From assembly GCF_034377145.1 (NCBI RefSeq), contig NZ_CP139707.1, forward strand, positions 124,001 to 188,000: DNA of 64,000 nucleotides, written 5' to 3'. The notes beneath the pieces were generated by a model, which was not told where the DNA came from, did no database searches, and saw only the letters and a list, made by a program, of their open reading frames with translations. This DNA is from Sulfitobacter sp. OXR-159 (GTDB lineage: Bacteria; Pseudomonadota; Alphaproteobacteria; Rhodobacterales; Rhodobacteraceae). How positions within the stretch are numbered: position 1 is the stretch's first letter; each line of letters opens with the position of its first letter. Shown here piece by piece: positions 17,924 through 26,326 of this stretch. The position numbers and the translations under genes were made by a program.

Positions 17924-19291
17924 CTAGGCTCCGGCCAGCGTGCGTTCTGCCCGCGCGCGGGCTTGGGCGGCCAGATCTGGCAAACCGCTCTTTTCATAGA
18001 CCGCGCCCAGCATCAGGTTCAGCGGCACGCCTTCGGGGTCATAGGTGCGGCGCATCTCAAGCACCTGTTGCGCGGCAGAGGCGCGGCCATCGCGCACCAG
18101 CGCATCTAGGTGGATCTGCTCGAAAAGATCGCGCTGCGCATGGCTGCCACCGCATTCGGCCATGCGGGGCAGGGCCAAGCCAAGTTCGCGGATCGCCGTG
18201 GCCCAATCCCCTTTGGCATGGGCGGCGATGCCGCGGGCGGCGGGCAGCGCGACTTCGGCCCATGCGGCATGGTCATGGGCCGTGGTTTCGGCGGCGCGGG
18301 CCTTGATTGCGCTGAGCATCTCTGCTGCCTCGGGCCGTCCGGTGCGGCAGAGGGCATAGAGGTATTGCAGCGTCAGGAAGGGGCTGACCGTATCCGCCCC
18401 CCGCGCTGCCACATGGTCTGCCACATCGCCCCAACGGTCGCCCACATCAACGCCCGCGAACTCCATCCGCGCCAGCAGGGACACCGCGCCGACTTGGTCT
18501 TGAGAATAGTCTTTCTCAAGCCCCCAGATGTGCTGGTCATAGGCGGCGCGCACATCGGCGTGACGGCCTTGGGACAGGTAGAACAATGCCAGATGCCACC
18601 AGTTGTGGCTGCGCATGAAGGAGTTCAGATCAGTCCATGTCACGGCCACGCTTTCCATGAAACGCGCGCCTTCCGCCACGCGGCCTTGCGTTAGCATCAC
18701 ATGGGCCAGCGCGTGATGCGCCCAAGGCTCATCGTGGCGCAGCTCCATCGCGCGGCGGGCGGCGGCCTCGGCCCGGTCGAGCAGGTGGCACTGCTCGTAG
18801 CCAAAGGCGATCATGCCGTGCGCATAGGCAATGTCTTCGGCCTCGGGCAGGGATTTCAGCGCAAGGCGCAACATGCCAGCGGCATCGCCTGTGTTGAACA
18901 GATGGTATTGCGCCAGTTTCAGCATCGCCAGATCGCGCGGCCATTTGTCGGTGATGGCGTCACAGGCAGCGACGAGAGCGGGCACATCGCCGTCGATCCA
19001 GTGGCCCACGGCGCGGATGATCTCTTGCTCGCGGGCGTTGGCCCCGGTCGCGGCTGTGGCGCGTTCCAGATAGGGGCGGGCTTTTTCCGGTGCGATGGGG
19101 TGCTCAAGGAACATCCACAATAGCGCGGCATAGGCATTGACCAGCGGGCCCTCGGGGTCGGCATCGGCTGCGGCGATGACGCCTGCGGCTTTGGGCTGGT
19201 AAGACAGAAAGCCGTGGATGAAATCGTTGATCGCCTGCAGGGTTTCCGGGCGGCTGGCAGAGGTTTCCAATCCGTAAAGGTCTTGTGTCAT
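17924..19291 (-). CDS. Tetratricopeptide repeat protein (TTC38-like)
   Basis: 455 residues, almost entirely helical pairs with TPR character (for example ALKSLPEAEDIAYAHGMIAFGYEQ and the following DRAEAAARRAMELRHDEPWAHHALAHVM). The layout resembles the TTC38 family, a soluble TPR protein of unknown function found in bacteria and animals. No signal peptide or catalytic motif is visible. The start overlaps the alpha/beta hydrolase by four bases, so it is the third gene of a coupled minus-strand operon. It may scaffold or bind a substrate of the two hydrolases; this is a guess. Confidence 0.75.
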   Translation of the reverse strand: MTQDLYGLETSASRPETLQAINDFIHGFLSYQPKAAGVIAAADADPEGPLVNAYAALLWMFLEHPIAPEKARPYLERATAATGANAREQEIIRAVGHWIDGDVPALVAACDAITDKWPRDLAMLKLAQYHLFNTGDAAGMLRLALKSLPEAEDIAYAHGMIAFGYEQCHLLDRAEAAARRAMELRHDEPWAHHALAHVMLTQGRVAEGARFMESVAVTWTDLNSFMRSHNWWHLALFYLSQGRHADVRAAYDQHIWGLEKDYSQDQVGAVSLLARMEFAGVDVGDRWGDVADHVAARGADTVSPFLTLQYLYALCRTGRPEAAEMLSAIKARAAETTAHDHAAWAEVALPAARGIAAHAKGDWATAIRELGLALPRMAECGGSHAQRDLFEQIHLDALVRDGRASAAQQVLEMRRTYDPEGVPLNLMLGAVYEKSGLPDLAAQARARAERTLAGA

Positions 19292-20097
19292 CTCGGGTCT
19301 CCGGCGGTGGCGTGGAATTGGCGCAGGTGTTGGGCGACGGCCTCAGAGGCGTCCCAATGGATCGAATGGCCTGCGTTTGGCAGGGTGGTCTGCGTCAGGT
19401 TCGGGACCTGCGCAAAGGCTTCCTCGGCGGCGGCGCGGGGGATCAGCAGGTCTTCGGCGCCGTGCAACACTTGGGTTGGGCACCGAAGATCGGCAGGGCG
19501 CACCGTGGGGCGGAAACCGCGCAACGCTTCGAGTTGATGGGCCATGGCATCCGCACTCTGCGCATGGGGATAGGCCAACGCGGCGGCAAGGGCGGTCTCA
19601 GTATTTTTCGGGTCGGAAAAGAAACCGGGGGCGAAAATCCAAGGGTAGAGCGCCCGCAGCCAAAGCTGCTCCCCTTGCGGCGCGCGGCGCACGGCCAGCA
19701 GCGCGTCGAAGACCGCCATAGTGCGCGGCGCACGGACCGGGGCGGAGGCGAGGATGCTCATCGCTTGGATGCGCTCGGGCGCTAGGCCAAAAAGCTCCAT
19801 CGCCATCAGCCCGCCCATGGAATGGCCGACGACGTGAAAGGTGTCATGCCCCAGATACTCCATTAGCGTCAGCGCATCCCGCGCCATCTGCGCGACGGAG
19901 GTTTCTGCGTCCCACGGCGTTGTGCGCCCGGTGCTGCGGTTGTCGGGCCGGATCAGGGTGAAATGATCCGAAAGCAGCGGTGCCAAAGCGCCCCAGCTTG
20001 CACTGTCGCTGAGCATGCCTGCCAGCATCAGCAGTGGCGGGCCGCTGCCGTCGACCTCGTAATGAAGGGAGATATCGGAGAGGGGTAGATCAGGCAT
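19288..20097 (-). CDS. Alpha/beta hydrolase
   Basis: 269 residues. The nucleophile elbow GHSMGG is near residue 92, the acid residue candidate lies in HGAEDLLIP near 212, and the catalytic His is in NAGHSIHWD near 241. The oxyanion region SDSASWGALAP follows the first strand. This is the compact form of the fold used by esterases, lactonases and 3-oxoadipate enol-lactonase-like enzymes. Eight bases overlap with the upstream peptidase gene and four with the TPR gene. The substrate is unknown. Confidence 0.85.
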   Translation of the reverse strand: MPDLPLSDISLHYEVDGSGPPLLMLAGMLSDSASWGALAPLLSDHFTLIRPDNRSTGRTTPWDAETSVAQMARDALTLMEYLGHDTFHVVGHSMGGLMAMELFGLAPERIQAMSILASAPVRAPRTMAVFDALLAVRRAPQGEQLWLRALYPWIFAPGFFSDPKNTETALAAALAYPHAQSADAMAHQLEALRGFRPTVRPADLRCPTQVLHGAEDLLIPRAAAEEAFAQVPNLTQTTLPNAGHSIHWDASEAVAQHLRQFHATAGDPR

Positions 20098-21091
20098 TCA
20101 GCGTGCTCCAACAAGGCAGAAGATCCCCTTGGGCGGGGGAGGCGGCATAGATCGCGCGGGCAATGGCGCGCGACAGGCAAAGCGCGGCGGCATGGCCGAT
20201 CATCGCCACATCCCCCGCAGGTCGCGCCGCGGTCGAGAGGGAGAAGACCAGATCGCCGTCATTGGGCATATGCGCGGGCACCACGGCGCGGGCGATGCCG
20301 TCATGGGCGGCCACGGCAACGCGCTGGCATTCGGCCTTGGTCAGCGCGGCATCGGTGGCGACGATGGCGATGGTGGTATTGGCGCGGGCCGACATGGCGG
20401 CCATCTTGCGGCTCTCAAAGCGCAGCCCCAGCCCGGCGGAAGGGTCTGGCCCCAGCCCGCCAAACTCCCTGTCGATCTCAAACGGGGCGGCGTGGAAGTA
20501 GCGGTCACCGGGCGTGGTGACGGCACCGACCGGATTGGCCCCCACCAGCGCACCGACCATGCTGCCATCGGGCAGTTGCAAACTGGCCGAGCCGAGCCCG
20601 CCTTTTACCATCGCGCTGAGCGCGCCGGTGCCCGCGCCGACAGAGCCTATTTCAAACTCTTCGTCGGCCGCTTCCATGGCCTTGCGGCCCAGATCGGCAT
20701 AGGGGTTCTGCGCCCAATCCTTGTCTCCGCCGTTGAGTAAATCAAACAGGATCGCGCCGGGCACCAGCGGGATCAGCGCATCGCCTACGCGAAACCCGCG
20801 CCCCTGCGCGCGCAGGGCATCCACCACGCCCGAACAAGCATCCAACCCATAGGCAGAGCCGCCCGAAAGCACCAGCGCATCGACCGCCGCCACGGTCTTG
20901 TCGGGGGCCAGCAGGTCGGTCTCGCGCGTGCCGGGGGCGCCGCCCATGATGTGGACGGAGGCGGTGAAGGGCGTGTCGCCGATCAACACGGTGCTGCCGG
21001 ATTTCAGCCGCGTGTCCTGCGCACTGCCGACCTTCAGCCCTGCCACATCGGTGATCAGGTTGCGCGGGCCGGGACGCATCGGCGCGGTCAT
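20090..21091 (-). CDS. P1 family peptidase, NylC/DmpA-like Ntn hydrolase
   Basis: 333 residues of the self-processing P1 peptidase family. The segment SARANTTIAIVATDAAL places Asn238-Thr239 where NylC cleaves itself between Asn and Thr, freeing the threonine as nucleophile. GGSAYGLDACSGVVDALR and GSVGAGTGALSAM are the other family blocks. Known members are D-aminopeptidases and 6-aminohexanoate oligomer hydrolases. It is the first gene of the overlapping three-gene minus-strand unit. The likely role is cleavage of non-standard peptide or amide bonds; the actual substrate is open. Confidence 0.85.
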   Translation of the reverse strand: MTAPMRPGPRNLITDVAGLKVGSAQDTRLKSGSTVLIGDTPFTASVHIMGGAPGTRETDLLAPDKTVAAVDALVLSGGSAYGLDACSGVVDALRAQGRGFRVGDALIPLVPGAILFDLLNGGDKDWAQNPYADLGRKAMEAADEEFEIGSVGAGTGALSAMVKGGLGSASLQLPDGSMVGALVGANPVGAVTTPGDRYFHAAPFEIDREFGGLGPDPSAGLGLRFESRKMAAMSARANTTIAIVATDAALTKAECQRVAVAAHDGIARAVVPAHMPNDGDLVFSLSTAARPAGDVAMIGHAAALCLSRAIARAIYAASPAQGDLLPCWSTLNA

Positions 21092-21329
21092 GAACGGCTC
21101 CCGCGGGCAGCCGCGCTATTCACGTGAAACATCCCCGTAATGGTGCAAATGGGCAAGGGGTCTAACAGGGGCATCGTCACTCCGGCATTGATTTCAGGCG
21201 GAGTTTGCGCGCTTCCCCAGCGGATGCCAAGGCCTGTGCTGCCAGAGACCTGCCCCACCGGATGCGCGCCATAAAAATGGGCGCGCAGGTTGCCCCGCAC
21301 GCCCGATCCCTCCGGCATGGCCGGTTGGT

Positions 21330-22730
21330 TTATTTTTGCTCTTCGGCGACAGCTGCGGCCACGGCCTCTTCAAAGATCGCGAGGCCCTCTTCGACGATGG
21401 CGTCAGATGCGGTCAGCGGAACCATCACGCGCACGGCGTTGCCATGCATGCCACAGCTCAGCAGCAGCAGGCCGCGCTTGAGGGCGTGGGCGATGACGCG
21501 CTTCGTGAAATCGGCATCGGGTTTGGCGCTGTCAAAGTCGGTTACGAATTCGACGGCGACCATGGCACCAAGGCCGCGGATATCCCAAAAGCGGTAGGGC
21601 GCCGACCGCGCGCCGATTTCGGCAAAGCGGGCTTTGAGCGTTTCGCCCATCGCGGTGGAGCGGGCCAGCAGACCTTCGTCTTCGATCGCCTCAATCGCCG
21701 CCAGCGCTGCAGCACAAGCCACCGGGTTGCCGCCATAGGTGCCGCCCAGACCGCCGGGGGCCATCGCGTCCATCACATCGGCGCGGCCAATCACACCGGC
21801 CAGCGGGTACCCACCGGCCATGGATTTCGCCACGGTGATCAGGTCCGGCGCGACGCCGGAATGCTCAATCGCGAACCATGTGCCGGTGCGGCCAAACCCG
21901 GCCTGCACTTCGTCGGCGATCAGCAGGATGCCGTGCTGGTCACAGATTGCGCGCAGTTCTTGCATCATGTCGAAAGGCACAGGGGTATAGCCGCCTTCGC
22001 CGAGCACTGGCTCGATGATGATCGCGGCAACGCGCTCGGGCTGGGCATCGGTGAGGAAGAGGTTCTTCAACCCGGTCAGCGCGTCCTGCACGGTGATCCC
22101 GTCGCGCACCGAAGGGAAAGGCGCACGGAAGACATCTGCCGGGAAAGGGCCCACGTCTTTTTTGTAGGGCGTGACCTTGCCGGTCATGCCCAGCGTCAGC
22201 AGGGTGCGGCCATGGTAGCCGCCGGTGAAGGCGATGATGCCCGGACGGCCAGTGGCGGCGCGGGCAATTTTCACGGCGTTCTCAACGGCTTCGGCGCCGG
22301 TGGTGACGAGCAGCGTCTTTTTGGGTGCGTCACCCGGGGCCAGCGCGTTCAGTTTTTCAGCCAGTTCGATGTAGGGGCCGTAGGGCACCACCTGAAAGCT
22401 GGTGTGGGTATAGTGATCTTCTTGCGCCTTGGCGGCTTCGACCACTTTGGGGTGGCGATGGCCGGTGTTCAGGACGCCGATGCCCCCGACGAAATCGATG
22501 TAGCGGTTGCCTTCGACATCCCACAGTTCGGCATTCTCGGCGTATTTCGCATAGATCGGCGCGGCGGAGGCCACACCGCGCGGCACGGCGGCGTCGCGGC
22601 GCGCGACGAGGTCGGCATTCGTCTGACCGTCGGGTTTGGTGGCGGGATTTGCTTCGACCACTGTCATCTGCGGCGCGGCTTTGGCCTTGGCAGAGGATTT
22701 GCGGTGCGATTTCTTGACGGTGCTGGACAT
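21330..22730 (-). CDS. gabT: 4-aminobutyrate aminotransferase family (class III, PLP)
   Basis: 466 residues. This is a class III aminotransferase with TTGAEAVENAVKIAR, the IADEVQAGFGRTG segment carrying the PLP-binding Asp, and the Schiff-base lysine in ITVAKSMAGGYPL. GabT enzymes convert 4-aminobutyrate and 2-oxoglutarate to succinate semialdehyde and glutamate. The first about 22 residues are a Ser/Lys/Ala-rich basic extension outside the fold; a shorter start at MTVVEANP (residue 23) is possible. A divergent Xre-cupin regulator of the PuuR type shares the promoter region, which supports a GABA or polyamine role. No semialdehyde dehydrogenase is adjacent. Confidence 0.88.
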   Translation of the reverse strand: MSSTVKKSHRKSSAKAKAAPQMTVVEANPATKPDGQTNADLVARRDAAVPRGVASAAPIYAKYAENAELWDVEGNRYIDFVGGIGVLNTGHRHPKVVEAAKAQEDHYTHTSFQVVPYGPYIELAEKLNALAPGDAPKKTLLVTTGAEAVENAVKIARAATGRPGIIAFTGGYHGRTLLTLGMTGKVTPYKKDVGPFPADVFRAPFPSVRDGITVQDALTGLKNLFLTDAQPERVAAIIIEPVLGEGGYTPVPFDMMQELRAICDQHGILLIADEVQAGFGRTGTWFAIEHSGVAPDLITVAKSMAGGYPLAGVIGRADVMDAMAPGGLGGTYGGNPVACAAALAAIEAIEDEGLLARSTAMGETLKARFAEIGARSAPYRFWDIRGLGAMVAVEFVTDFDSAKPDADFTKRVIAHALKRGLLLLSCGMHGNAVRVMVPLTASDAIVEEGLAIFEEAVAAAVAEEQK

Positions 22731-22774
22731 GGAACAGATACCTTATTGCGAAAGAGAGAGGGGCAGTGACGTGT

Positions 22775-22801
22775 CGTTTAAAAAATCCATATTCCGTTTA
22801 A
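22775..22801. promoter_or_regulatory. Direct-repeat operator between gabT and the Xre regulator
   Basis: CGTTTAA occurs at 22775-22781 and again at 22795-22801, exactly 20 bases (about two helical turns) apart in AT-rich DNA. One copy falls in the spacer and one just past the -10 of the proposed gabT promoter, where a bound regulator would block transcription. The divergently encoded Xre-cupin protein is the obvious candidate binder. The repeats are seen; their role is inferred. Confidence 0.45.
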
Positions 22802-22813
22802 TATAATTGTCAA
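22786..22813 (-). promoter_or_regulatory. Predicted gabT promoter
   Basis: On the minus strand TTGACA (22813-22808) and TATGGA (22791-22786) are separated by 16 bases. This is a full -35 box and a moderate -10 box about 56 bases before the gabT start. The -35 box overlaps that of the divergent promoter on the other strand. Confidence 0.45.
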
Positions 22814-22835
22814 TCGCGAAGGCAGAGCCTATCTA
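22807..22835 (+). promoter_or_regulatory. Predicted promoter of the Xre-cupin regulator gene
   Basis: TTGTCA (22807-22812) and TATCTA (22830-22835) lie 17 bases apart, a good sigma-70-type match. Transcription would begin near 22842, about 50 bases before the gene. Its -35 box overlaps that of the divergent gabT promoter. Confidence 0.5.
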
Positions 22836-22890
22836 ACAATTCCCAAGATCATCGGTTGCCCCTCCGCCACGATGCCCGGTCGCAACGCCG

Positions 22891-23463
22891 ATGCCCACAA
22901 AGGACAAGTCATTGAACGTCGGCGATAAACTTAGAGCGATCCGCAAGAAACATGGGTTGTCCCAACGTGAGCTTGCGACCAAGGCCGGGCTGACCAATGG
23001 CACGATCTCGCTGATCGAAAAGAACCGGACGAGCCCATCAGTCGCATCGCTGAAAAGCCTGCTGGACGCGATTCCCATCAGTATGGCGGAGTTCTTCTCG
23101 ATCCTTGAGGAGGACGACAGCGCCAAGGTTTTCTACCGCGCGCAGGAACTGACCGAGATTTCGCCAAGCCACCAGGGCGGCGTATCGCTGCGCCAATTGG
23201 GCAACGCGGCGCATCACGCGCTTCAGGTGCTGCATGAAACCTATGAGCCCGGCGCGGATACCGGGCCGGAGTTTCTGAGCCATGAGGGCGAAGAAGCGGG
23301 CGTGGTGGTGCGGGGCAGCATCGAGGTGACGGTCGATGGCGCAGTTAGCCTGTTAAACGCTGGGGATGGCTACCTGTTCGACAGCCGCCTGCCGCATCGG
23401 TTTCGCAATATTGGCACCGACCCCTGTGAGATTGTCAGCGCCTGCACGCCCCCCAGTTTTTGA
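22891..23463 (+). CDS. Xre family transcriptional regulator with C-terminal cupin (PuuR-like)
   Basis: 190 residues. The helix-turn-helix is at about residues 10-65 (LRAIRKKHGLSQRELATKAGLTNGTISLIEKNRTSPSVASLKSLL) and a small cupin at about 110-185 (GEEAGVVVRGSIEVTVDG, DSRLPHRFRN). The architecture matches PuuR-type repressors of polyamine and GABA catabolism, where the cupin senses the metabolite. It faces gabT across a promoter region with two CGTTTAA repeats. The ATG at 22891 has no ribosome site; a TTG at 22912, eight bases after AAAGGA, is a serious alternative that would remove seven residues. Confidence 0.88.
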   Translation: MPTKDKSLNVGDKLRAIRKKHGLSQRELATKAGLTNGTISLIEKNRTSPSVASLKSLLDAIPISMAEFFSILEEDDSAKVFYRAQELTEISPSHQGGVSLRQLGNAAHHALQVLHETYEPGADTGPEFLSHEGEEAGVVVRGSIEVTVDGAVSLLNAGDGYLFDSRLPHRFRNIGTDPCEIVSACTPPSF

Positions 23464-23480
23464 AAAGACGCCCTATAAAT

Positions 23481-23517
23481 ATCGACCGCCCCGAGCGTTC
23501 TGCTCGGGGCGGTCGAT
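23481..23517. terminator. Strong hairpin between converging genes
   Basis: A perfect 16-base stem (23481-23496 with 23502-23517) encloses a five-base loop. It sits between the plus-strand Xre gene and the minus-strand small membrane protein. On the minus strand it is followed by ATTTATAG, a modest T-rich tail. There is no T run on the plus side. Confidence 0.6.
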
Positions 23518-23531
23518 AGGGGTGTCAGGTC

Positions 23532-23699
23532 TTAATAGTCTGACCGGTAGTTCGACCTTTGGGTCTCCGGTTGCTGTTTGTCGCGACCGGCACGGTCTTC
23601 ATCCGGGTTTAGTTCCCGTCGGCCCGTGGTTAAGGCCAGAATGATGACCGCGGCTAAGGTCAGGATGGTCAGACCGCCGAGAAAGAGCTCCGTGGTCAT
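23532..23699 (-). CDS. Small single-span membrane protein, possible stress gene
   Basis: 55 residues from the ATG at 23699, eight bases after AAGGA; a GTG seven codons earlier is less likely. Residues 6-27 (FLGGLTILTLAAVIILALTTG) form one membrane helix, followed by a highly charged, Arg/Asp/Gln-rich cytoplasmic or periplasmic tail ending in tyrosine. I do not recognise the family. It lies next to the ecfG kinase gene, and a GGAAC-N16-GGTT element at 23737-23761 precedes it at the same distance as in other EcfG-type promoters here. Membership of the general stress regulon is therefore plausible. Confidence 0.6.
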   Translation of the reverse strand: MTTELFLGGLTILTLAAVIILALTTGRRELNPDEDRAGRDKQQPETQRSNYRSDY

Positions 23700-23736
23700 C
23701 TCCGTTTTCCTTTTTAGCACTGCGTTTCAGGTGCTC

Positions 23737-23761
23737 AACCGTGCGCGAGCCAAAGGGTTCC
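23737..23761 (-). promoter_or_regulatory. Candidate EcfG promoter of the small membrane protein
   Basis: On the minus strand GGAAC (23761-23757), then 16 bases, then GGTT (23740-23737), against the alphaproteobacterial EcfG consensus GGAAC-N16/17-CGTT. One of the four -10 bases differs. It ends 37 bases before the ATG, similar to the phyR and nepR spacing. Confidence 0.4.
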
Positions 23762-23837
23762 GACAAATTTTTCGCCTATGACGAGTCTGTGGCTTGCGGG
23801 CCACGTTTCCGGCCAGATTCCGCTGATCGATAGCGCG

Positions 23838-25562
23838 TCAGTAGTCGTAGACCATCTTGCTGTCGGTCGGCACGTGGAAATTCACCCGGATTTGGTAAAC
23901 GCCATCCGTGGTTTCAACCTCGACCTGACCGTTTAACTGGCGGGTAAAGGCAAGGATCAAACGAGAGCCGAGCCCGGTGCCGGATTTCACCTCTTCGGGG
24001 TTGCCGATGGTGTTGCGGACTTCAATCATCGCCTGTTCCGGCCCGGTCTGGATCAGCTTGAGCGAAATGAACCCTTTGCCATGTTCGACCGTCGAGACGT
24101 ATTTCAGCGCGTTGGTCAGCGCCTCTGACACCAGCAGGGTGAGGGGGGCCGCATCGTCGGCGTCAATCTTGATCGGCTCAAAGGATTGCTCAACCTGCAC
24201 GCCCGAACCAGAGGCCAGCCCGACCGATAGCATCTGGCCTACAATCTCGTTCAGCAGTTCGCTGGCATTGACCCGCACCAGATCGTCATTCTGGTAGAGG
24301 TTCTTGTGCACGGTGGCGAGGCTGAGGATGCGATCTTGCAAGCGCCGCAGGACAAAACGCGCGTCTTCGCTTTTGGCCTGCCGGATCTGCATGTTCATGA
24401 TCGACGAGATAAGCTGAAGGTTGTTTTTGACCCGGTGGTGGACCTCTTTCAGCAGGATGTTCTTTTGCCGAAGGCTGTCTTCGAGCGTCGCCTCATCTCG
24501 CAGGATCGATTCCGCCATGCCGACAAAAGCGGATTCCATCTCGACCAATTCGGTGGGCACCGAGGGGCCAAGCGTCCCGCGCGGCAGGGTGCGGTTCAGC
24601 GCAAAGCGACGCATCTGCCGGCCAAGCTTGCGAATGTGGTTGATCGCCAGCCGGTTCAACGCCCAGAAGGCCACGATCAAGCTGGCCAGCCACATGACGA
24701 TGGGCAAAAGCGCGCTCAGGCGGGTGGAAACGCCCGTGTCCAGAAACGGGGTGTTTCTGGGCCATACGCTCAGCGCAAAGACCGTGTCTGGCACGATTGG
24801 GACGATCACATAGGCGCGGTCTTGGCCATCGAAATTCTCTGAAAGGAAGACGTTGGGTTCTTTGGTGGTCAACAGCGACAAGGCGACATCGCTGGGGTAT
24901 TCCTTTTTGGCAACGGCCAGCCCGTTTTCGGTGGTCAGGATGTGGCCCATCTTGTTGAGGGTCATCATCGCGACGCTGCTGTGTTTGCTCTTGGGTTCGC
25001 GTATCGCGTTGATGGCGTCTTCGGGAATGCTGAGCGCCATGAAGCCGATCAATTCGCGCTCTTCGTAGACCGGCGCGTTGATCAGCGTGACCATCTGATT
25101 GCTGACCGCCCCTTGCAACACCGGCATCGCACGACGGACCGGTGTTTCCACCAGTGTTTGAAAGTTCTCATCCTCGGAAAAGTCATGATCCTGCCCCGTG
25201 GAGGAGCAGGTCATTTTCCCGTCTAGCCCGATGAAACCCACAAGCGAATAGATGTCTGACGCTTGTTTGTATTCTTTAAGGAAGGCGGTGCATTCCTCTG
25301 GGTCGTCTCGCCTGAGACGCACGATCGAGGTGAGCGCTTCGGCGGCGCCGAAAGCCTCTTGGATCACCCGGCGTTCCGCGGCCGAGGCCTGTTCTGTGAC
25401 GGCGATCAGCGATAGCTCTGCGCTTTGGCGGCTCTGATCCGCAATCTGCCGTGTCTGCACAACCGCGATCAGCCCGATGGGCAAAAGCGCGAGAGACAGA
25501 AACAGCAAAATACGGATCGTCAGCCCACGCATCAGATCACCGCTGAAGAAGCCAGACGTCAT
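23838..25562 (-). CDS. HisKA_2/HWE-type sensor histidine kinase (general stress response)
   Basis: 574 residues. A first membrane helix at about 15-36 and a second at about 284-304 enclose a roughly 245-residue extracytoplasmic sensor. A HAMP-like linker follows, then the phosphorylation helix with LLKEVHHRVKNNLQ (His375/376) and a C-terminal HATPase (EALTNALKY, SGTGLGSRL). This H-H-R-V-K-N-N-L-Q form is the HisKA_2 type that pairs with PhyR in alphaproteobacteria. The gene begins two bases after ecfG, so it is co-transcribed with nepR and ecfG and very likely phosphorylates PhyR. A periplasmic signal is implied by the sensor; its nature is unknown. Confidence 0.9.
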   Translation of the reverse strand: MTSGFFSGDLMRGLTIRILLFLSLALLPIGLIAVVQTRQIADQSRQSAELSLIAVTEQASAAERRVIQEAFGAAEALTSIVRLRRDDPEECTAFLKEYKQASDIYSLVGFIGLDGKMTCSSTGQDHDFSEDENFQTLVETPVRRAMPVLQGAVSNQMVTLINAPVYEERELIGFMALSIPEDAINAIREPKSKHSSVAMMTLNKMGHILTTENGLAVAKKEYPSDVALSLLTTKEPNVFLSENFDGQDRAYVIVPIVPDTVFALSVWPRNTPFLDTGVSTRLSALLPIVMWLASLIVAFWALNRLAINHIRKLGRQMRRFALNRTLPRGTLGPSVPTELVEMESAFVGMAESILRDEATLEDSLRQKNILLKEVHHRVKNNLQLISSIMNMQIRQAKSEDARFVLRRLQDRILSLATVHKNLYQNDDLVRVNASELLNEIVGQMLSVGLASGSGVQVEQSFEPIKIDADDAAPLTLLVSEALTNALKYVSTVEHGKGFISLKLIQTGPEQAMIEVRNTIGNPEEVKSGTGLGSRLILAFTRQLNGQVEVETTDGVYQIRVNFHVPTDSKMVYDY

Positions 25563-25564
25563 AT

Positions 25565-26122
25565 TTAGAAAGAAGAAACTTTAGAAGCGGATAGGACGGA
25601 CATTGTTGCATCATCGGTCATTTCAAGCGACTCGTCGTCATGGTGACCCAGCAGTTCAGCAAGGCGGGCACGAGCCCGGTTGGTGCGGCTTTTGATGGTG
25701 CCTACGGCAACGCCACACATGTCTGCAGCTTCCTCGTAGGAGAAGCCAGAGGCCCCCACAAGAAGCAGCGCTTCGCGTTGCTCATCCTTCAGCAGGGCAA
25801 GCGCCTTGCGGAAATCCGTCATCTGCATGTGACCATCATGTGCGGGCTTTTCGGCCAGCCCGTCGGTCAACACGCCATCCACATCCGAGACTTCGCGTTT
25901 CGCCTTGCGGCGCGAGGAATAGTAAGTGTTCCGCAGGATCGTGAAGAGCCAAGCACGCATGTTCGTGCCCTCTTGGAATTTTTCGATGTTGGTCCACGCC
26001 TTGACCAAGGTGTCCTGCACCATGTCGTCTGCCGTGGCACCATTGCGTGTCAGGCTGATGGCAAAGGCCCGCATGGCCGGCAGATGTTCTACCAGCTCGT
26101 CGCGCGGATCGGGACGGGTCAT
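25565..26122 (-). CDS. ecfG: ECF sigma factor EcfG of the general stress response
   Basis: 185 residues. Sigma region 2 is at about 12-75 (HLPAMRAFAISLTRNGATADDMVQDTLVKAW) and region 4 at about 115-165 (LKDEQREALLLVGASGFSYEEAADMCGVAVGTIKSRTNRARARL). The start shares one base with the nepR stop (TAATG), so the sigma factor and its inhibitor are coupled. EcfG is held by NepR and freed when phosphorylated PhyR captures NepR. Promoters of the GGAAC-N16/17-CGTT type are expected, and candidates are seen in this window. Confidence 0.95.
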   Translation of the reverse strand: MTRPDPRDELVEHLPAMRAFAISLTRNGATADDMVQDTLVKAWTNIEKFQEGTNMRAWLFTILRNTYYSSRRKAKREVSDVDGVLTDGLAEKPAHDGHMQMTDFRKALALLKDEQREALLLVGASGFSYEEAADMCGVAVGTIKSRTNRARARLAELLGHHDDESLEMTDDATMSVLSASKVSSF

Positions 26123-26292
26123 TATGACGTTCCTTTTTCTGAATCCTGTTCCTTCAACTTCTGAAGCAGATCCTTGAAACGATCAGGGATGCCTTCATCG
26201 AGCGTCTCATCGAAGACACGCTTGAGGTTGTCGTCGATGACGCGCTCGCGCTCGTCCTTGTTTCCTGAATTCACTAACATCACCTCTGGCAT
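26122..26292 (-). CDS. nepR: Anti-sigma factor NepR
   Basis: 56 residues from the ATG at 26292 (MPEVMLVNSG); the longer in-frame extension to 26361 would run through the promoter palindrome, so I reject it. The conserved core IDDNLKRVFDETLDEGIPDRFKDLL matches the two NepR helices that grip EcfG. Its ribosome site is weak, and a second ATG four codons later is possible. NepR binds EcfG in unstressed cells and switches to the sigma-like domain of phosphorylated PhyR. It overlaps the ecfG start by one base. Confidence 0.9.
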   Translation of the reverse strand: MPEVMLVNSGNKDERERVIDDNLKRVFDETLDEGIPDRFKDLLQKLKEQDSEKGTS

Positions 26293-26326
26293 CGTCGTCT
26301 CGTTTGAATAATTATGTACGCATACT

